From positions 124,001 through 188,000 of the forward strand of contig NZ_JAUXSP010000015.1 of NCBI RefSeq assembly GCF_030679875.1: a DNA stretch of 64,000 nt, read 5' to 3'. The stretch comes from Phenylobacterium sp. GTDB taxonomy: Bacteria > Pseudomonadota > Alphaproteobacteria > Caulobacterales > Caulobacteraceae. This document shows, one piece after another, positions 1 through 9,349 of this stretch; position 1 is the stretch's first letter, and each line of letters starts with the position of its first letter. The notes below the pieces were generated by a model. It worked only from the letters and a program-made list of their open reading frames with translations, was not told where the DNA came from and searched no databases. A program made the position numbers and the translations under genes.

Positions 1-310
1 CTTCCACGAACTGGCGACCAACGCCGCCAAGTACGGCGCCCTCAGCTCGGCCGCCGGCCAGGTCGAGTTGATATGGAGCCTGACCGCGAACGTCGATCCG
101 CCACAGCTGCGCCTGACCTGGCGGGAAACTGGGGGGCCGCCTGTGCAGCCGCCGACCCGGAAGGGCTTTGGCTCCCGTCTCATTGAGCGCGGCCTGGCCG
201 CGGAATTTGTCGGCGAGGTGCGGATGGACTTTCAGCCCGCCGGACTGGTCTGCCAGGTCGAGGTGGTGCTGCCGGTCGACGAACTTCAGGACTGGGCCGT
301 CAGGCCTTAA
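1..310 (+). CDS. Sensor histidine kinase of the HWE/HisKA_2 type, C-terminal fragment
   Basis: Only the last 102 residues are in the window; the reading frame is open from base 2. The visible part begins with the N-box FHELATNAAKYGALS, the ATP-binding motif of HWE and HisKA_2 histidine kinases. It then shows a short G-box (GFGSRLIERGL) near the C-terminus. These kinases autophosphorylate a histidine and pass phosphate to a receiver domain, often in light or stress signalling. The sensor domain lies outside the window, so the signal is unknown. The gene ends 30 bases before the next gene on the same strand. Confidence 0.85.
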   Translation, partial: FHELATNAAKYGALSSAAGQVELIWSLTANVDPPQLRLTWRETGGPPVQPPTRKGFGSRLIERGLAAEFVGEVRMDFQPAGLVCQVEVVLPVDELQDWAVRP

Positions 311-340
311 GGCGCGCGGCTGGACAGACCCAGACCTCCG

Positions 341-1561
341 ATGCCCCCAGCCCACACCCCAATGGAACAGCTGAGCAGCCCACAGGCCCGCCGCATCGCC
401 CTCGCCGCTCAGGGCTTCGGCCGCAGCCGTCCCGCGACGCCGGGGCCGCGACACCTGATGGATGTCATGGGGCGGTTGGGCGTGGTGCAGATCGACTCGG
501 TCAATGTGGTGTCCCGCACCCACTACCTGCCCTTCTTCTCCCGCCTGGGAGCCTATCCCCGAGACGCCCTGGAGAGACTGGCCTGGGGCAGGCGGCCGAA
601 GTTTTTTGAATACTGGGCCCATGAAGCCTCCCTGCTGCCCCTGGCGACCCAGCCCCTGCTCCGCTGGCGCATGGAGGACGCGGAGGCGGGCGTCGGCGTC
701 TGGAAGGGCGTGGCCAGGTTCCTGCGCGAACATCCGGCCCTGATGGCCCGCGCCCTGGCCGCGGTGGCCGAGCGCGGACCATTGTCGGCCTCGGAGCTGG
801 AAGTAGGGGTCAAGGGGGCCGGCGGCTGGTGGGGTTGGAGCGAGGCCAAGCGGGCGGCCGAGTGCCTGTTCTGGACCGGACGCCTGACCACCGCCACGAG
901 GCGGGCGACCTTCGAGCGTGTCTATGGCCTGGCCCATGAGGTGTTGCCCGCCGAAATCCACGGCGCGCCGACGCCCGCGCGAGACGACGCCCAACGGGCC
1001 CTGCTCATGATCGCCGCCAGGGCGCAGGGCGTGGCCACCGAGCGGGATTTGCGGGACTATTTCCGCATGGCGCCGGCCGACACCCGCGCGCGGATCGCCG
1101 AACTGGTTGAGGCTGGCGACCTCGTCCCCGTGGCCGTACGCGGCTGGGACCAGGCCGCCTATCTCGATCCCACCGCCCGCCGCCCCCGACGGATCGGGGG
1201 CGCAGCCCTGCTGTCGCCCTTCGACAACCTGATCTGGTTCCGGGAGCGGACCGAGCGGTTGTTCGGGGTGCGGGTGCGCCTGGAGATCTACACCCCGGCC
1301 GAGAAACGCACCCATGGCTACTACGTCCTGCCCTTTCTGGAGGACGAGGCGATCACCGCCCGGGTGGACCTGAAGGCCGACCGCAAGGCTGGGGTGCTGC
1401 GCGTGCTGGCGGCCCACGCCGAACCGGGCGCCACACCGGTGACAGCCGACCGGCTGACGACCGAGCTGCGCCTCATGGCCGGCTGGCTGGGCCTGACCGA
1501 TGTGGCGGTCGAGCCCCGCGGCGACCTGGCGCCAGCCCTGGAGTCCGCCCTCAGGCGCTGA
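341..1561 (+). CDS. Winged-helix DNA glycosylase, YcaQ/AlkX family
   Basis: This 406-residue protein has the length and layout of the YcaQ (HTH_42, formerly DUF1006) family. Members are DNA glycosylases that excise alkylated bases and unhook interstrand crosslinks. The QxD catalytic signature of the YcaQ/AlkX branch appears as VQIDSVNVVSRTHY near residue 50. Other family features are FFEYWAHEASLLP and the ALLSPFDNLIW segment followed by FGVRVRLEIYTPAEKRTHGYYVLPF. The start could be the ATG at 341 or at 362; the shorter form begins just before the conserved LSSPQARRIAL. The 3' end overlaps the convergent methyltransferase gene by 11 bases. Family assignment is firm; substrate is inferred from the family. 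Confidence 0.85.
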   Translation: MPPAHTPMEQLSSPQARRIALAAQGFGRSRPATPGPRHLMDVMGRLGVVQIDSVNVVSRTHYLPFFSRLGAYPRDALERLAWGRRPKFFEYWAHEASLLPLATQPLLRWRMEDAEAGVGVWKGVARFLREHPALMARALAAVAERGPLSASELEVGVKGAGGWWGWSEAKRAAECLFWTGRLTTATRRATFERVYGLAHEVLPAEIHGAPTPARDDAQRALLMIAARAQGVATERDLRDYFRMAPADTRARIAELVEAGDLVPVAVRGWDQAAYLDPTARRPRRIGGAALLSPFDNLIWFRERTERLFGVRVRLEIYTPAEKRTHGYYVLPFLEDEAITARVDLKADRKAGVLRVLAAHAEPGATPVTADRLTTELRLMAGWLGLTDVAVEPRGDLAPALESALRR

Positions 1562-2387
1562 GCGACTTCGGCGCCATGACCAGCCAAGGCGTCGGCCCAA
1601 GCCGCCACTCCCAGACGGCTAGCAACTGGTCCAGATGGTTGGAGGCCATCAGCCAGTCCGGCAGGGGCAAGGTTCGCCCGCCCATGGGCAGTTCTGTCAC
1701 ATGATGAGTCGGGGCGAAACGCGCCGTCAGGCGCGCCGCCACGCCGGGCCGATAGACCTCGTGGGCCTCGACGATGATGTGCATGTGGGCGAGCGCCGGG
1801 CTGAGATCGGGGCGAAGGAGGTCTTCCTCGGCGCCTTCGACATCCATCAGGACAAGACGGCGGGGACCGGCGAAAGCCTCGAAATCTTCCGGCTTAAGGG
1901 TCTCGCCGATGGTCACGCGATCAGTGACACCGTTCAAGGCCGCCATCTGGGCGCAGGCCGCCCGCGCCTTGGGCTCGGTGTCGAAGGCATGCACCTGAGC
2001 CTGAGGGGCAAGCAGGGCCATGCCCACCGCATAGTAGCCCTCGGCGCACCCGACATCGATCACGCAGTCGAGTCCTGCAGCCACCAGCGCCTGCAGGTAG
2101 GGATGAAGCTCGGCCTCGTAGGTTCCCAGCAGCCGTGGGGCCACAGCGCCTTCAGTGGCGCCCGCGACATAGGCCATGCCGGCGAAGGGGCCCTGCAGCA
2201 CCGTGCGTCCGTGGCGCGCAATGAAGGCGTCCACGATCACCGAGGCGCGCCATAGGGCCAGGACCCGAAGGGCGAGGTTCAATTCACGGGGCTCGGCCAG
2301 GGGCGGTCCACGGTCCAGCCGCTCACGCAGCCAGCGCACGACATTGTCGGCATAGGTCAAGGGCGCCCCGATCACTCTGGGCCCCAC
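1551..2387 (-). CDS. SAM-dependent methyltransferase, FkbM-like
   Basis: This is a 278-residue class I methyltransferase. The SAM-binding motif I is DCVIDVGCAEGYYAVGMA at about residues 108-125. It is followed by an acidic residue after strand 2 (VHAFDTEPKAR) and by motif LVLMDVEGAEEDLL. The last motif is typical of FkbM-family O-methyltransferases. The start used is a GTG at 2387; no ATG precedes motif I at a suitable distance. It lies 44 bases downstream of the ABC transporter pair on the same strand and may be co-transcribed. The acceptor, possibly a glycan or lipid, cannot be told from sequence. Confidence 0.75.
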   Translation of the reverse strand: MGPRVIGAPLTYADNVVRWLRERLDRGPPLAEPRELNLALRVLALWRASVIVDAFIARHGRTVLQGPFAGMAYVAGATEGAVAPRLLGTYEAELHPYLQALVAAGLDCVIDVGCAEGYYAVGMALLAPQAQVHAFDTEPKARAACAQMAALNGVTDRVTIGETLKPEDFEAFAGPRRLVLMDVEGAEEDLLRPDLSPALAHMHIIVEAHEVYRPGVAARLTARFAPTHHVTELPMGGRTLPLPDWLMASNHLDQLLAVWEWRLGPTPWLVMAPKSLSA

Positions 2388-2431
2388 CCCGAGGCACCCT
2401 CGCCTATTCCGTCGGTTGCGTCACCCTGAAC

Positions 2432-4219
2432 CTAGGCCAGCCCCTCGGTGACCGCGTGCAGTCGGGCATAGGCGCCGCCCTTGGCGACCAGCTCGGCATG
2501 TCGGCCCTCCTCCACCACCCGGCCGCCTTCGAACACCAGGATCCGGTCGGCGCCGCGGATGGTGGACAGGCGGTGGGCGATGACGATGGTCGTGCGTCCA
2601 GCCATCAGCTCCTCCATGGCGCCCTGCACGTCGCGCTCGGTCTCCACGTCCAGGGACGAGGTGGCCTCGTCCAGGACCAGGATCGGTGCGTCCGCCAGGA
2701 AGGCCCGGGCCAGGGCCACCCGCTGACGCTCGCCGCCCGACAGCTTCACCCCACGCTCACCCACCAGGGTCTCGTACCCCTTGGGAAGACGCATGATGAA
2801 GTCATGCGCCCGGGCGCGCCGCGCCGCCCCGGCCACCTCTTCGGGGCGAGCCTCAGGCCGCGCATAGGCGATGTTCTCCGCAATGGTGCGGTGGAACAGG
2901 GCCGGGTCCTGCGGCACCAGGGCGATGGACCGCCGCAGGGAGGCCTGGCTGACCTTGGAGATATCCTGACCATCGATCAGGATACGGCCCGACTGCACGT
3001 CGTAGAGTCGCTGCAGCAGCTTGACGAAGGTCGACTTCCCCGCCCCCGTGGCGCCAACCAGGGCGACCTTCTCGCCTGGCGCCACGATCAGGGTGAAGTT
3101 CTCGTAGAGGGGCCCGGCGGCGGCCTGATAGCCGAAGGTGACCCGGTCGAAGGCGATCTCTCCCCGCTCGCCACGGAAGGCTGAGGCGTCGACGGCGTCG
3201 GCCACCTCCGGCGCCGTGACAGCGTAGCGCGCCACGTCCTCCACATCGTCGAGGCCTTTCTGCATCATGCGGATGTTCTCGCCGACATTGCGCAGATAGC
3301 CGCTCATCAGCATGAAGGCGGTGATGGCGAAGACCACGTCACCGGCGCTCGCCTGTCCTTGCGCCCAGAGCCGCAGAAGCAGGCCCGTCAGCCCCGCCTG
3401 CAGGCCGACCAGCAGCAGGTTGTGCCAGAGCCAGACATTGATGAACCTCGTCCAGGTGATCAGGGTCAGCCGCCGCCACAGGGCCGTGACGCCGCCGATC
3501 CGGGCTTCTTCACGCGCTTCAGCGCCAAAGGCCTTCACCGTCGGGTTCGACCCGATGGAGTCTGACAAGGCGCCGCCGATCCGCGAGTCCAGGGCCACCG
3601 ACTTCAGGTTGGCGGGTCGCACATAGACCGTCGTCAGCCAGAGGTTGGAGACCAGATAGACGATCACCACCGCCAGGGAGAAGAACCCGACCATGGGCCA
3701 GCGGGCGATCATCATCACCGACAGGCCGATCAGCACGATGAGCGCCGGGCCCAGCCAAAGGATCACCGCGTCGGAGACCATGTCATAGCCCCACATGCCC
3801 CGGCTGAGCCGCCGCACCGTGGAGCCGGCGAAGGTGTTGGCGTGCCAGTCCGAGGAATAGGACTGAACCCGACGGAAGCCCTCGTCGGTCATGTCCTTCA
3901 TGTTGGCTGCGGCCATCGGATTCCAGAACCGGAAGGCGATGTTGCGCACCACGGTGAAGGCCAGGAACACCCCGATGAAAACCGCCCAGGCCCGCCAGGC
4001 GAGGTCGGCCTGGTCTGGACCTGCGGCCACGATGTCCATCAGCCGTCCCGCCGCCCATGGCAGGGCCAGGTCGAAGCCGATGGCCACCAGGGTCAGGGCC
4101 ACCGAGGTCCAGAACAGCGCCGGCCGCCGCAGCCAGAAGGCGCTGATAAAGCCCAGCACCTGACGGTTGGACAGGGTCCGCTCGGCCAGGTCGTCGGTGT
4201 CGTCATAGTGGTCGGTCAT
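2432..4219 (-). CDS. ABC transporter half-protein (permease-ATPase fusion), second of a pair
   Basis: This 595-residue ABC exporter half has an N-terminal six-helix membrane domain (about residues 35-320) and a C-terminal nucleotide-binding domain. The ATPase carries Walker A GATGAGKST, the Q-loop VPQD, signature LSGGERQRVA, Walker B ILVLDEATSSLD and the H-loop AHRLST, all intact. The ATG at 4219 is preferred because the longer frame would run 101 bases into the upstream ABC gene; from 4219 the gap to that gene's stop is 19 bases. The pair most likely forms a heterodimeric exporter in the inner membrane. The substrate is unknown. Confidence 0.9.
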   Translation of the reverse strand: MTDHYDDTDDLAERTLSNRQVLGFISAFWLRRPALFWTSVALTLVAIGFDLALPWAAGRLMDIVAAGPDQADLAWRAWAVFIGVFLAFTVVRNIAFRFWNPMAAANMKDMTDEGFRRVQSYSSDWHANTFAGSTVRRLSRGMWGYDMVSDAVILWLGPALIVLIGLSVMMIARWPMVGFFSLAVVIVYLVSNLWLTTVYVRPANLKSVALDSRIGGALSDSIGSNPTVKAFGAEAREEARIGGVTALWRRLTLITWTRFINVWLWHNLLLVGLQAGLTGLLLRLWAQGQASAGDVVFAITAFMLMSGYLRNVGENIRMMQKGLDDVEDVARYAVTAPEVADAVDASAFRGERGEIAFDRVTFGYQAAAGPLYENFTLIVAPGEKVALVGATGAGKSTFVKLLQRLYDVQSGRILIDGQDISKVSQASLRRSIALVPQDPALFHRTIAENIAYARPEARPEEVAGAARRARAHDFIMRLPKGYETLVGERGVKLSGGERQRVALARAFLADAPILVLDEATSSLDVETERDVQGAMEELMAGRTTIVIAHRLSTIRGADRILVFEGGRVVEEGRHAELVAKGGAYARLHAVTEGLA

Positions 4220-4238
4220 GGCGTTCTCGATCTGGCGG

Positions 4239-6032
4239 TCATTCGGCGGCTTCGGAGACGGCGTGCAGTCGGGCATAGGCGCCGCCCCGGGCGAGCAGCT
4301 CTCCGTGGCGGCCCTCCTCGATGATGCGGCCCCGGTCAAAGACCAGGATCCGGTCGGCGCTGCGGATCGTCGAAAGCCGGTGGGCGATGACGATGGTGGT
4401 CCGCCCCGCCATCAGTTCCTCGGTGGCCGCCTGGACCTCACGCTCGGTCTCCACGTCCAGGGACGAGGTGGCCTCGTCCAGGACCAGGATCGGGGCGTCG
4501 GCCAGGAAGGCGCGGGCGATCGCCACCCGCTGCCGCTCACCGCCAGACAGCTTGACCCCACGCTCGCCCACCAGGGTCTCGTACCCCTGCGGCAGGCGGG
4601 CGATGAAGTCGTGCGCCCGGGCCCGGCGGGCGGCCAGGGCCACCTCGTCAGGATTGGCGTCGGGGCGCGCATAGGCGATGTTCTCGCCAATGCTGCGGTG
4701 GAACAGGGACGGGTCCTGGGGCACCACGGCGATGGCCCGGCGAAGCGAACCCTGCGTCACATGGGCGACGTCCTGGCCGTCGATCAGGATCCGGCCGCCA
4801 TCCAGGTCGTGCAGCCGCTGGAGCAGCTTGACGAAGGTCGACTTGCCCGAGCCCGTGGGGCCGACCAGGGCGATCCGTTCGCCAGGCGCGATGGCCAGGC
4901 TGAAGTCCTGATAGAGCCGCTCGCCCTGGTTGGCGTAACCGAAGCTCACCCGATCAAAGGTGACCGCCCCTTCCAGGCCCTGGAACGGCGGAGCCGCCGG
5001 CTTGTCGGCCAGCTGCGGCTCGGTGCGCATATAGACGGCCACGTCCAGCAGGTCGTCGAGACCCTTCTGCAGCATGCGGGTGATCTCGCTGAAGTTCCGC
5101 ATATAGCCGGCCATCAGCATGAAGGAGGTGATGGCGAAGGCGACGTCGCCGGCTGTGGCCTCCCCTTGCGTCCAGGCCCACAGGATCAGTCCCGTCAGCC
5201 CCCCCTGCAGGATGACCAGCAGGACGTTCTGCCCCAGGCCCACCAGGTTGAACCGGTCCCAGGTGCGGATCACCGCCACCCGCCATTGCGCGACCGTGCC
5301 GGCGAACCGCTGGCCTTCGCGGGCCTCGGCGCCGAAGGCCTTGACCGTCGGGTTGGCCCCGATGGCGTCGGCCAGCGAGGCGCCGATCTGGGAGTCCAGG
5401 GCGTTGGAGACCAGGTTGACGGGCCGCACGTAGTAGGTGGCGGCCAGCACGTTGTAGACCGCGAAGATGATGACCACCGTGGCGGTGAACAGACCCGCCA
5501 GGGGCCAGCGCACGGTCATGGAGACCGCCAGCCCGCCCAGAACGATCAGAGTCGGCATCAACATCAGCAGCAGGGCGTCGGACGCGCTGTCATAACCCCA
5601 CATGGCGCGCGAGACCTTGCGCACCGTCGCGCCGGCATAGTTGGAGCCGTGCCAGTCGGACGAGAAGGACTGCACCCGCTCAAAGCCCTGGGTGACGATC
5701 CGCTCCATGATCCGGGCGTAGAAGCCGTTCAGGATGCGGAAGCCCGTGGTGCGGACGCCGTAATAGACCACATAGAGGCCGGTCAGGAACGCCCAGGCGG
5801 TCCAGGCGGCCTCTGTCAGCCGGTCGGGCGAGGACACCGCGTCCACCAGGGCGCCGGCCGCCCAGGGGATCGAAAGATCACAGGCCGTACCCACCAGGAA
5901 GAGGGAGGCGGCGGTGAAGAACCGCGGCTTGTCCACCATCCACTGACGCCACATGAAGCCGATCACGGCCATATTGCCCAAGGGGCGGGGACGGGTGACG
6001 CCTTCGTCTTCGTCGAAGAATTCGCTGGTCAT
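4239..6032 (-). CDS. ABC transporter half-protein (permease-ATPase fusion), first of a pair
   Basis: This 597-residue protein has the same architecture as its downstream partner and is clearly a paralogue. The ATPase motifs are Walker A GPTGSGKST, Q-loop VPQDPSLF, LSGGERQRVA, ILVLDEATSSLD and AHRLST. Unlike many heterodimeric exporters, neither half has a degenerate Walker B or signature, so both ATP sites look competent. The ATG at 6032 (MTSEFFDEDEGV) is chosen; the longer frame adds 18 arginine-rich residues with no support. It is the first gene of the leftward unit and is divergent from ubiA. Confidence 0.9.
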   Translation of the reverse strand: MTSEFFDEDEGVTRPRPLGNMAVIGFMWRQWMVDKPRFFTAASLFLVGTACDLSIPWAAGALVDAVSSPDRLTEAAWTAWAFLTGLYVVYYGVRTTGFRILNGFYARIMERIVTQGFERVQSFSSDWHGSNYAGATVRKVSRAMWGYDSASDALLLMLMPTLIVLGGLAVSMTVRWPLAGLFTATVVIIFAVYNVLAATYYVRPVNLVSNALDSQIGASLADAIGANPTVKAFGAEAREGQRFAGTVAQWRVAVIRTWDRFNLVGLGQNVLLVILQGGLTGLILWAWTQGEATAGDVAFAITSFMLMAGYMRNFSEITRMLQKGLDDLLDVAVYMRTEPQLADKPAAPPFQGLEGAVTFDRVSFGYANQGERLYQDFSLAIAPGERIALVGPTGSGKSTFVKLLQRLHDLDGGRILIDGQDVAHVTQGSLRRAIAVVPQDPSLFHRSIGENIAYARPDANPDEVALAARRARAHDFIARLPQGYETLVGERGVKLSGGERQRVAIARAFLADAPILVLDEATSSLDVETEREVQAATEELMAGRTTIVIAHRLSTIRSADRILVFDRGRIIEEGRHGELLARGGAYARLHAVSEAAE

Positions 6033-6442
6033 GGAATGAGCCAAAAATCTGGAACGCAGGCCCGGGGGCCGGCGGAGATGGCGCAAGGCCGCAGACGCGC
6101 CAGGAGGGCGCGGAATGGGGCCGAATGCGGAGAGAGCCGGGAGCAGACGTCCCGGCGGGTGCGGACGAACACGGGGAAATTCCTGGAAGTCGGGAGCCTG
6201 GGGAGGCGCCGGCCCGGGAAGATCCGCTCGAGCTGGGCTCTGAGCTAGGTTCGGGTCGCGGCGACGCAGCGGTGGGGGTTCGGTGCAAGATGCGTCGTCA
6301 TGCGAACCCTCCTGTCTGGTCGCGGGTGGTGGAGGTCCGGAAGCTAGGCGGGGCGAGAATCGCAGTCAACCGCGCGTTGAACATCGTTTTACCAACCGCT
6401 TTCACTGAGGCGCCGAAGACACGATCTGGTAGGAGGCGAGGC
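6033..6442. other. Intergenic region between divergent ABC operon and ubiA
   Basis: This 410-base stretch separates the leftward ABC transporter start from the ubiA start. I see no convincing gene. Open frames here are GC-rich extensions of the ubiA and ABC frames or their antisense, with arginine- and proline-rich composition. Towards ubiA there is a TTGAAC box at 6377-6382 with a weak TTTCAC hexamer 17 bases later, which could be a sigma-70 promoter. A clear Shine-Dalgarno stretch AGGAGG lies at 6431-6436, just ahead of the ubiA ATG. Confidence 0.5.
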
Positions 6443-7375
6443 ATGATCGCCCCCCTGCCTGATGCGGCGCCGGCCAACTGGGTCGACCGCCACGCGCCGC
6501 CCGCCCTGCGTCCCTGGCTGAAGCTCGGCCGGTTCGACCGCCCTACCGGCATCTGGCTGCTGATGCTGCCCGGCTGGCAGGGAATCGCCCTGGCCGCCGC
6601 CATGGAGGGGGAGTTGCCCGACTGGCGCTGGCTGGCCGCCTTCTTTGTCGGCGCGGCCCTGATGCGGGCGGCCGGCTGCGCCTACAACGACATCGTCGAC
6701 CGGGATTTCGACGCCAAGGTCACGCGCACCGCCGGGCGGCCGATCCCCTCGGGCCAGATCACGGTGCGCCAGGCCTGGGCGTTCGTCATCGGCTGCTGCC
6801 TTGTCTCTCTGGCGATCCTGCTGGCCATGCCGCCCTTCGCCATCGCGCTTGGCGTCGGCTCCCTGGCCCTGGTGGCGGCCTATCCGTTCATGAAGCGGAT
6901 CACCTGGTGGCCGCAGGCCTGGCTCGGCCTCACCTTCAACTGGGGCGCTCTGCTGGGTTTCGCCGCGGTGACCGGCGGCCTCCAGTGGCCCGCCTTGCTG
7001 CTCTATGCCGCCGGCTTCTTCTGGACCCTCGGCTATGACACGATCTACGCCATCCAGGACCTGGAGGACGACGCCCTGGCCGGGGTGAAGTCTTCGGTCC
7101 GCCGCTTGGGCGAGGCGACGCCCAAGGCCGTGCTGGTCTTCTACGTGCTAGCCTTCGTATCAGCCCTGGCCGCCGCGTGGACAGGCGGTCTTGGCCCCCT
7201 CTTCCTGCCGCCCGCCGCCCTGTTTGGCCTGCATCTGTCGCGCCAGGCCGCCCAGGTGCGGCTGGATGACCCCGCAGGCGCCCTGGCCCTGTTCAAATCC
7301 AACAGCCTGGCCGGTCTCGCCATGTTCCTGGCCCTGGTCGCCGGTGCGTGGGGCGGGCCGCAGGGTCTGTTCTGA
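6443..7375 (+). CDS. ubiA: 4-hydroxybenzoate polyprenyltransferase
   Basis: The 310-residue integral membrane prenyltransferase attaches the polyprenyl tail to 4-hydroxybenzoate in ubiquinone synthesis. Both aspartate-rich motifs of the family are visible: YNDIVDRDFDAKVTRTAGRPI at residues 81-101 and YDTIYAIQDLEDD near residue 196, which bind the Mg-diphosphate. Several hydrophobic helices fill the rest. The ATG at 6443 is chosen because AGGAGG sits 6 bases upstream and the family N-terminus (WLKLGRFDRPTGIWLL) follows directly. The longer open frame upstream lacks conserved sequence. Length matches UbiA. Confidence 0.93.
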   Translation: MIAPLPDAAPANWVDRHAPPALRPWLKLGRFDRPTGIWLLMLPGWQGIALAAAMEGELPDWRWLAAFFVGAALMRAAGCAYNDIVDRDFDAKVTRTAGRPIPSGQITVRQAWAFVIGCCLVSLAILLAMPPFAIALGVGSLALVAAYPFMKRITWWPQAWLGLTFNWGALLGFAAVTGGLQWPALLLYAAGFFWTLGYDTIYAIQDLEDDALAGVKSSVRRLGEATPKAVLVFYVLAFVSALAAAWTGGLGPLFLPPAALFGLHLSRQAAQVRLDDPAGALALFKSNSLAGLAMFLALVAGAWGGPQGLF

Positions 7376-7462
7376 CGCGGCGATGACCTGAGACGTCGTT
7401 GAGGGGATCTGAGGTCTCAGCCAGGATGCCGCCTACGACCCCGCGCTGTCCTGGAGTGAAGC

Positions 7463-8284
7463 ATGGCCTTCGTCGCCACCCAGCCCGTCGCCGAATTTCC
7501 GGCCATGCTCTCTCGCCTGCGTCGGCATCGGGGTCTGTCGCAGATGGGACTGGCCCTGGCCGCCCAGGTCTCCCAGCGCCACGTCTCCTTCCTGGAGACC
7601 GGTCGCACCCGACCCTCCCGGGACATGGTCGCACGCCTCGCCCAGGCGCTAGATCTCGCCCTGCAGGATGTGAACGCCCTCCTGCTCGCCTCGGGCTTCG
7701 CCCCGGCCCACGGGGAGAGCGCCTATACCGATGAGGCCGCCGCCATGGTCCGGCGGGTGACGCAGCTGGCCCTGTCGGCGCATGAGCCCTTTCCCGCCTT
7801 CGCGGTCGACCGGGCCTGGCGCCCGCTGGTCGCCAACGGTCCGGCCGCCATGCTGTTCGGCGACCTGCTGAGTGATGACGGCCTGGACCCCAAGGTGAGC
7901 CTGATCCGAAGCGCGTGCGAGAGCCCCACATTCCGAAACGCGGTGGCCAACTGGGGCCAGCTTGTCGCCCACTTCCAGGCCCTGGCGGAGGCCGAAGCCT
8001 GGCGCGCGCCGCCGGGGCCGATGCGCGCGGAGCTGGACGCCACGGTGGCCGCCCTCAAGGCCCAGGCGCCCGACGGCGCCACGGTCCACGCGGCCCCGGG
8101 CGCGGCTCTGATCCTGCAGATCCGCGGGCCTGGCCTGCGACTGGACCTCGTCTCCACCGTCGCCCGGTTCGGCGCCCCGGCCGACACTGCGGCCGATGAC
8201 CTGCGGATCGAGTTCTTCTACCCCGCCGACGCCGCCAGCGAACAGGTGCTGAGGGCCCTGGCCGCCCAGACACCGAAGGCCTGA
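7463..8284 (+). CDS. XRE-family transcriptional regulator with MmyB-like ligand-binding domain
   Basis: This is a 273-residue regulator. Residues about 14-70 form an XRE helix-turn-helix (LRRHRGLSQMGLALAAQVSQ, then HVSFLETGRTRPSRDMVARL). The remainder resembles the MmyB-like ligand-binding domain, for example FAVDRAWRPLVANGPAAMLF and the C-terminal LRIEFFYPAD. Family members are local repressors or activators of oxidoreductase and lipid genes. It stands 48 bases ahead of the fatty-acid desaturase on the same strand, so regulation of that gene is plausible but unproven. GGAG precedes the ATG. Confidence 0.85.
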   Translation: MAFVATQPVAEFPAMLSRLRRHRGLSQMGLALAAQVSQRHVSFLETGRTRPSRDMVARLAQALDLALQDVNALLLASGFAPAHGESAYTDEAAAMVRRVTQLALSAHEPFPAFAVDRAWRPLVANGPAAMLFGDLLSDDGLDPKVSLIRSACESPTFRNAVANWGQLVAHFQALAEAEAWRAPPGPMRAELDATVAALKAQAPDGATVHAAPGAALILQIRGPGLRLDLVSTVARFGAPADTAADDLRIEFFYPADAASEQVLRALAAQTPKA

Positions 8285-8332
8285 CGCAGCGTCATTCTAC
8301 CGGCCCGTCAAAAACCGTGGCAGACTGCGGCC

Positions 8333-9283
8333 ATGGCCGTAGCCCCGCGCATAGATCCCAAATCCCTGTTCAGCGCGCAGGAATGGGCGAGCGTTTCCAA
8401 CCGTTCGAGCTGGAAGGGGCTGGCCCTGATCGTCCATGCCTGGGGGGTGATCCTGGCGGCGGCGGCCCTGGCGGTGATCTGGCCGCTGACCCTCCCGCTC
8501 GCCATCATGATCATCGGCGGCCGGCAGCTCGGCCTCGCCGTCCTGATGCACGACGCCGCCCACGGCGCCCTGCACAAGAACCTCAAGGTCAATGACTGGG
8601 CCGGCGAATGGCTGACCACCGGCGGCCTGCATCGCTACCGGCCCTATCACCTGACTCACCACAAGTTCGTCCAGCAGGCCGAGGACCCCGACCTGGTGCT
8701 CTCGGCGCCCTTTCCGATCACGCCCACCTCCCTGCGCCGCAAGATCGTCCGGGACCTGACCGGCCAGACCTGGTTCAAGCAACGCTTCGGCCTCGTACGC
8801 AGCCAGCTGGCCGCGCGCCAGGCGGGCGAGCCCCTGTGGCCGATCCTCAAGGCCGAGATCGTGCGCAAGCGGCGCATGTTGATCGGCGCCGCCATCACCC
8901 TCGCGCTCACCGCGCCGTTTGGACTGTGGTGGGCCTGGTTCGTCCTGTGGCTCCTGCCCCAGGCCACCTGGATGCAGATGATCACCCGGCTGCGCAATAT
9001 CGCCGAACACGCCTGCGTGGCCCGGGACGAGCGCGACCCGTTCCGGTGCGCTCGCACCACCTATGCCGGCCTGGTGGAGCGGGCCCTGATCGCCCCCTAC
9101 TGGGTGAACTATCACTGCGAGCACCACATCTTCATGCACCTGCCCTGCTACAATCTGCCCCGGGCGCACCGCCTGTTGCTGGCCAAGGGACTGGGGCCGC
9201 AGATGGAGATCCGCGGCGGCTATCTTGAGGTGCTGCGCATGGCCGCCTCCAAGGGCGTGCCGGGCGACTTCGCGCCGGCCTGA
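8333..9283 (+). CDS. Fatty acid desaturase, membrane di-iron type
   Basis: This 316-residue membrane enzyme has the three histidine boxes of the fatty-acid desaturase family: HDAAH at residues 73-77, HLTHH at 106-110 and HCEHH near residue 262. Hydrophobic stretches flank the boxes, for example residues 29-64. The family inserts double bonds or hydroxyls into acyl chains or carotenoid-like substrates at the inner membrane. Position and substrate cannot be inferred. The upstream XRE/MmyB regulator may control it. Confidence 0.88.
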   Translation: MAVAPRIDPKSLFSAQEWASVSNRSSWKGLALIVHAWGVILAAAALAVIWPLTLPLAIMIIGGRQLGLAVLMHDAAHGALHKNLKVNDWAGEWLTTGGLHRYRPYHLTHHKFVQQAEDPDLVLSAPFPITPTSLRRKIVRDLTGQTWFKQRFGLVRSQLAARQAGEPLWPILKAEIVRKRRMLIGAAITLALTAPFGLWWAWFVLWLLPQATWMQMITRLRNIAEHACVARDERDPFRCARTTYAGLVERALIAPYWVNYHCEHHIFMHLPCYNLPRAHRLLLAKGLGPQMEIRGGYLEVLRMAASKGVPGDFAPA

Positions 9284-9349
9284 TCATTCCCCTTGCGCTG
9301 CGGCGGGTTCTTCGCCACTCGCCCTCGACGCAAGGTGCAGGAGAGCGGC

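Noticed and set aside
1430..1450. Isolated GTGACAG 7-mer (also one near 3217)
   Set aside because: Single copies inside coding regions with no 11-base partner; expected by chance.
4218..6248. 676-codon plus-strand frame opposite the first ABC half-transporter
   Set aside because: Antisense to an intact ABC gene with all motifs; no motif of its own.
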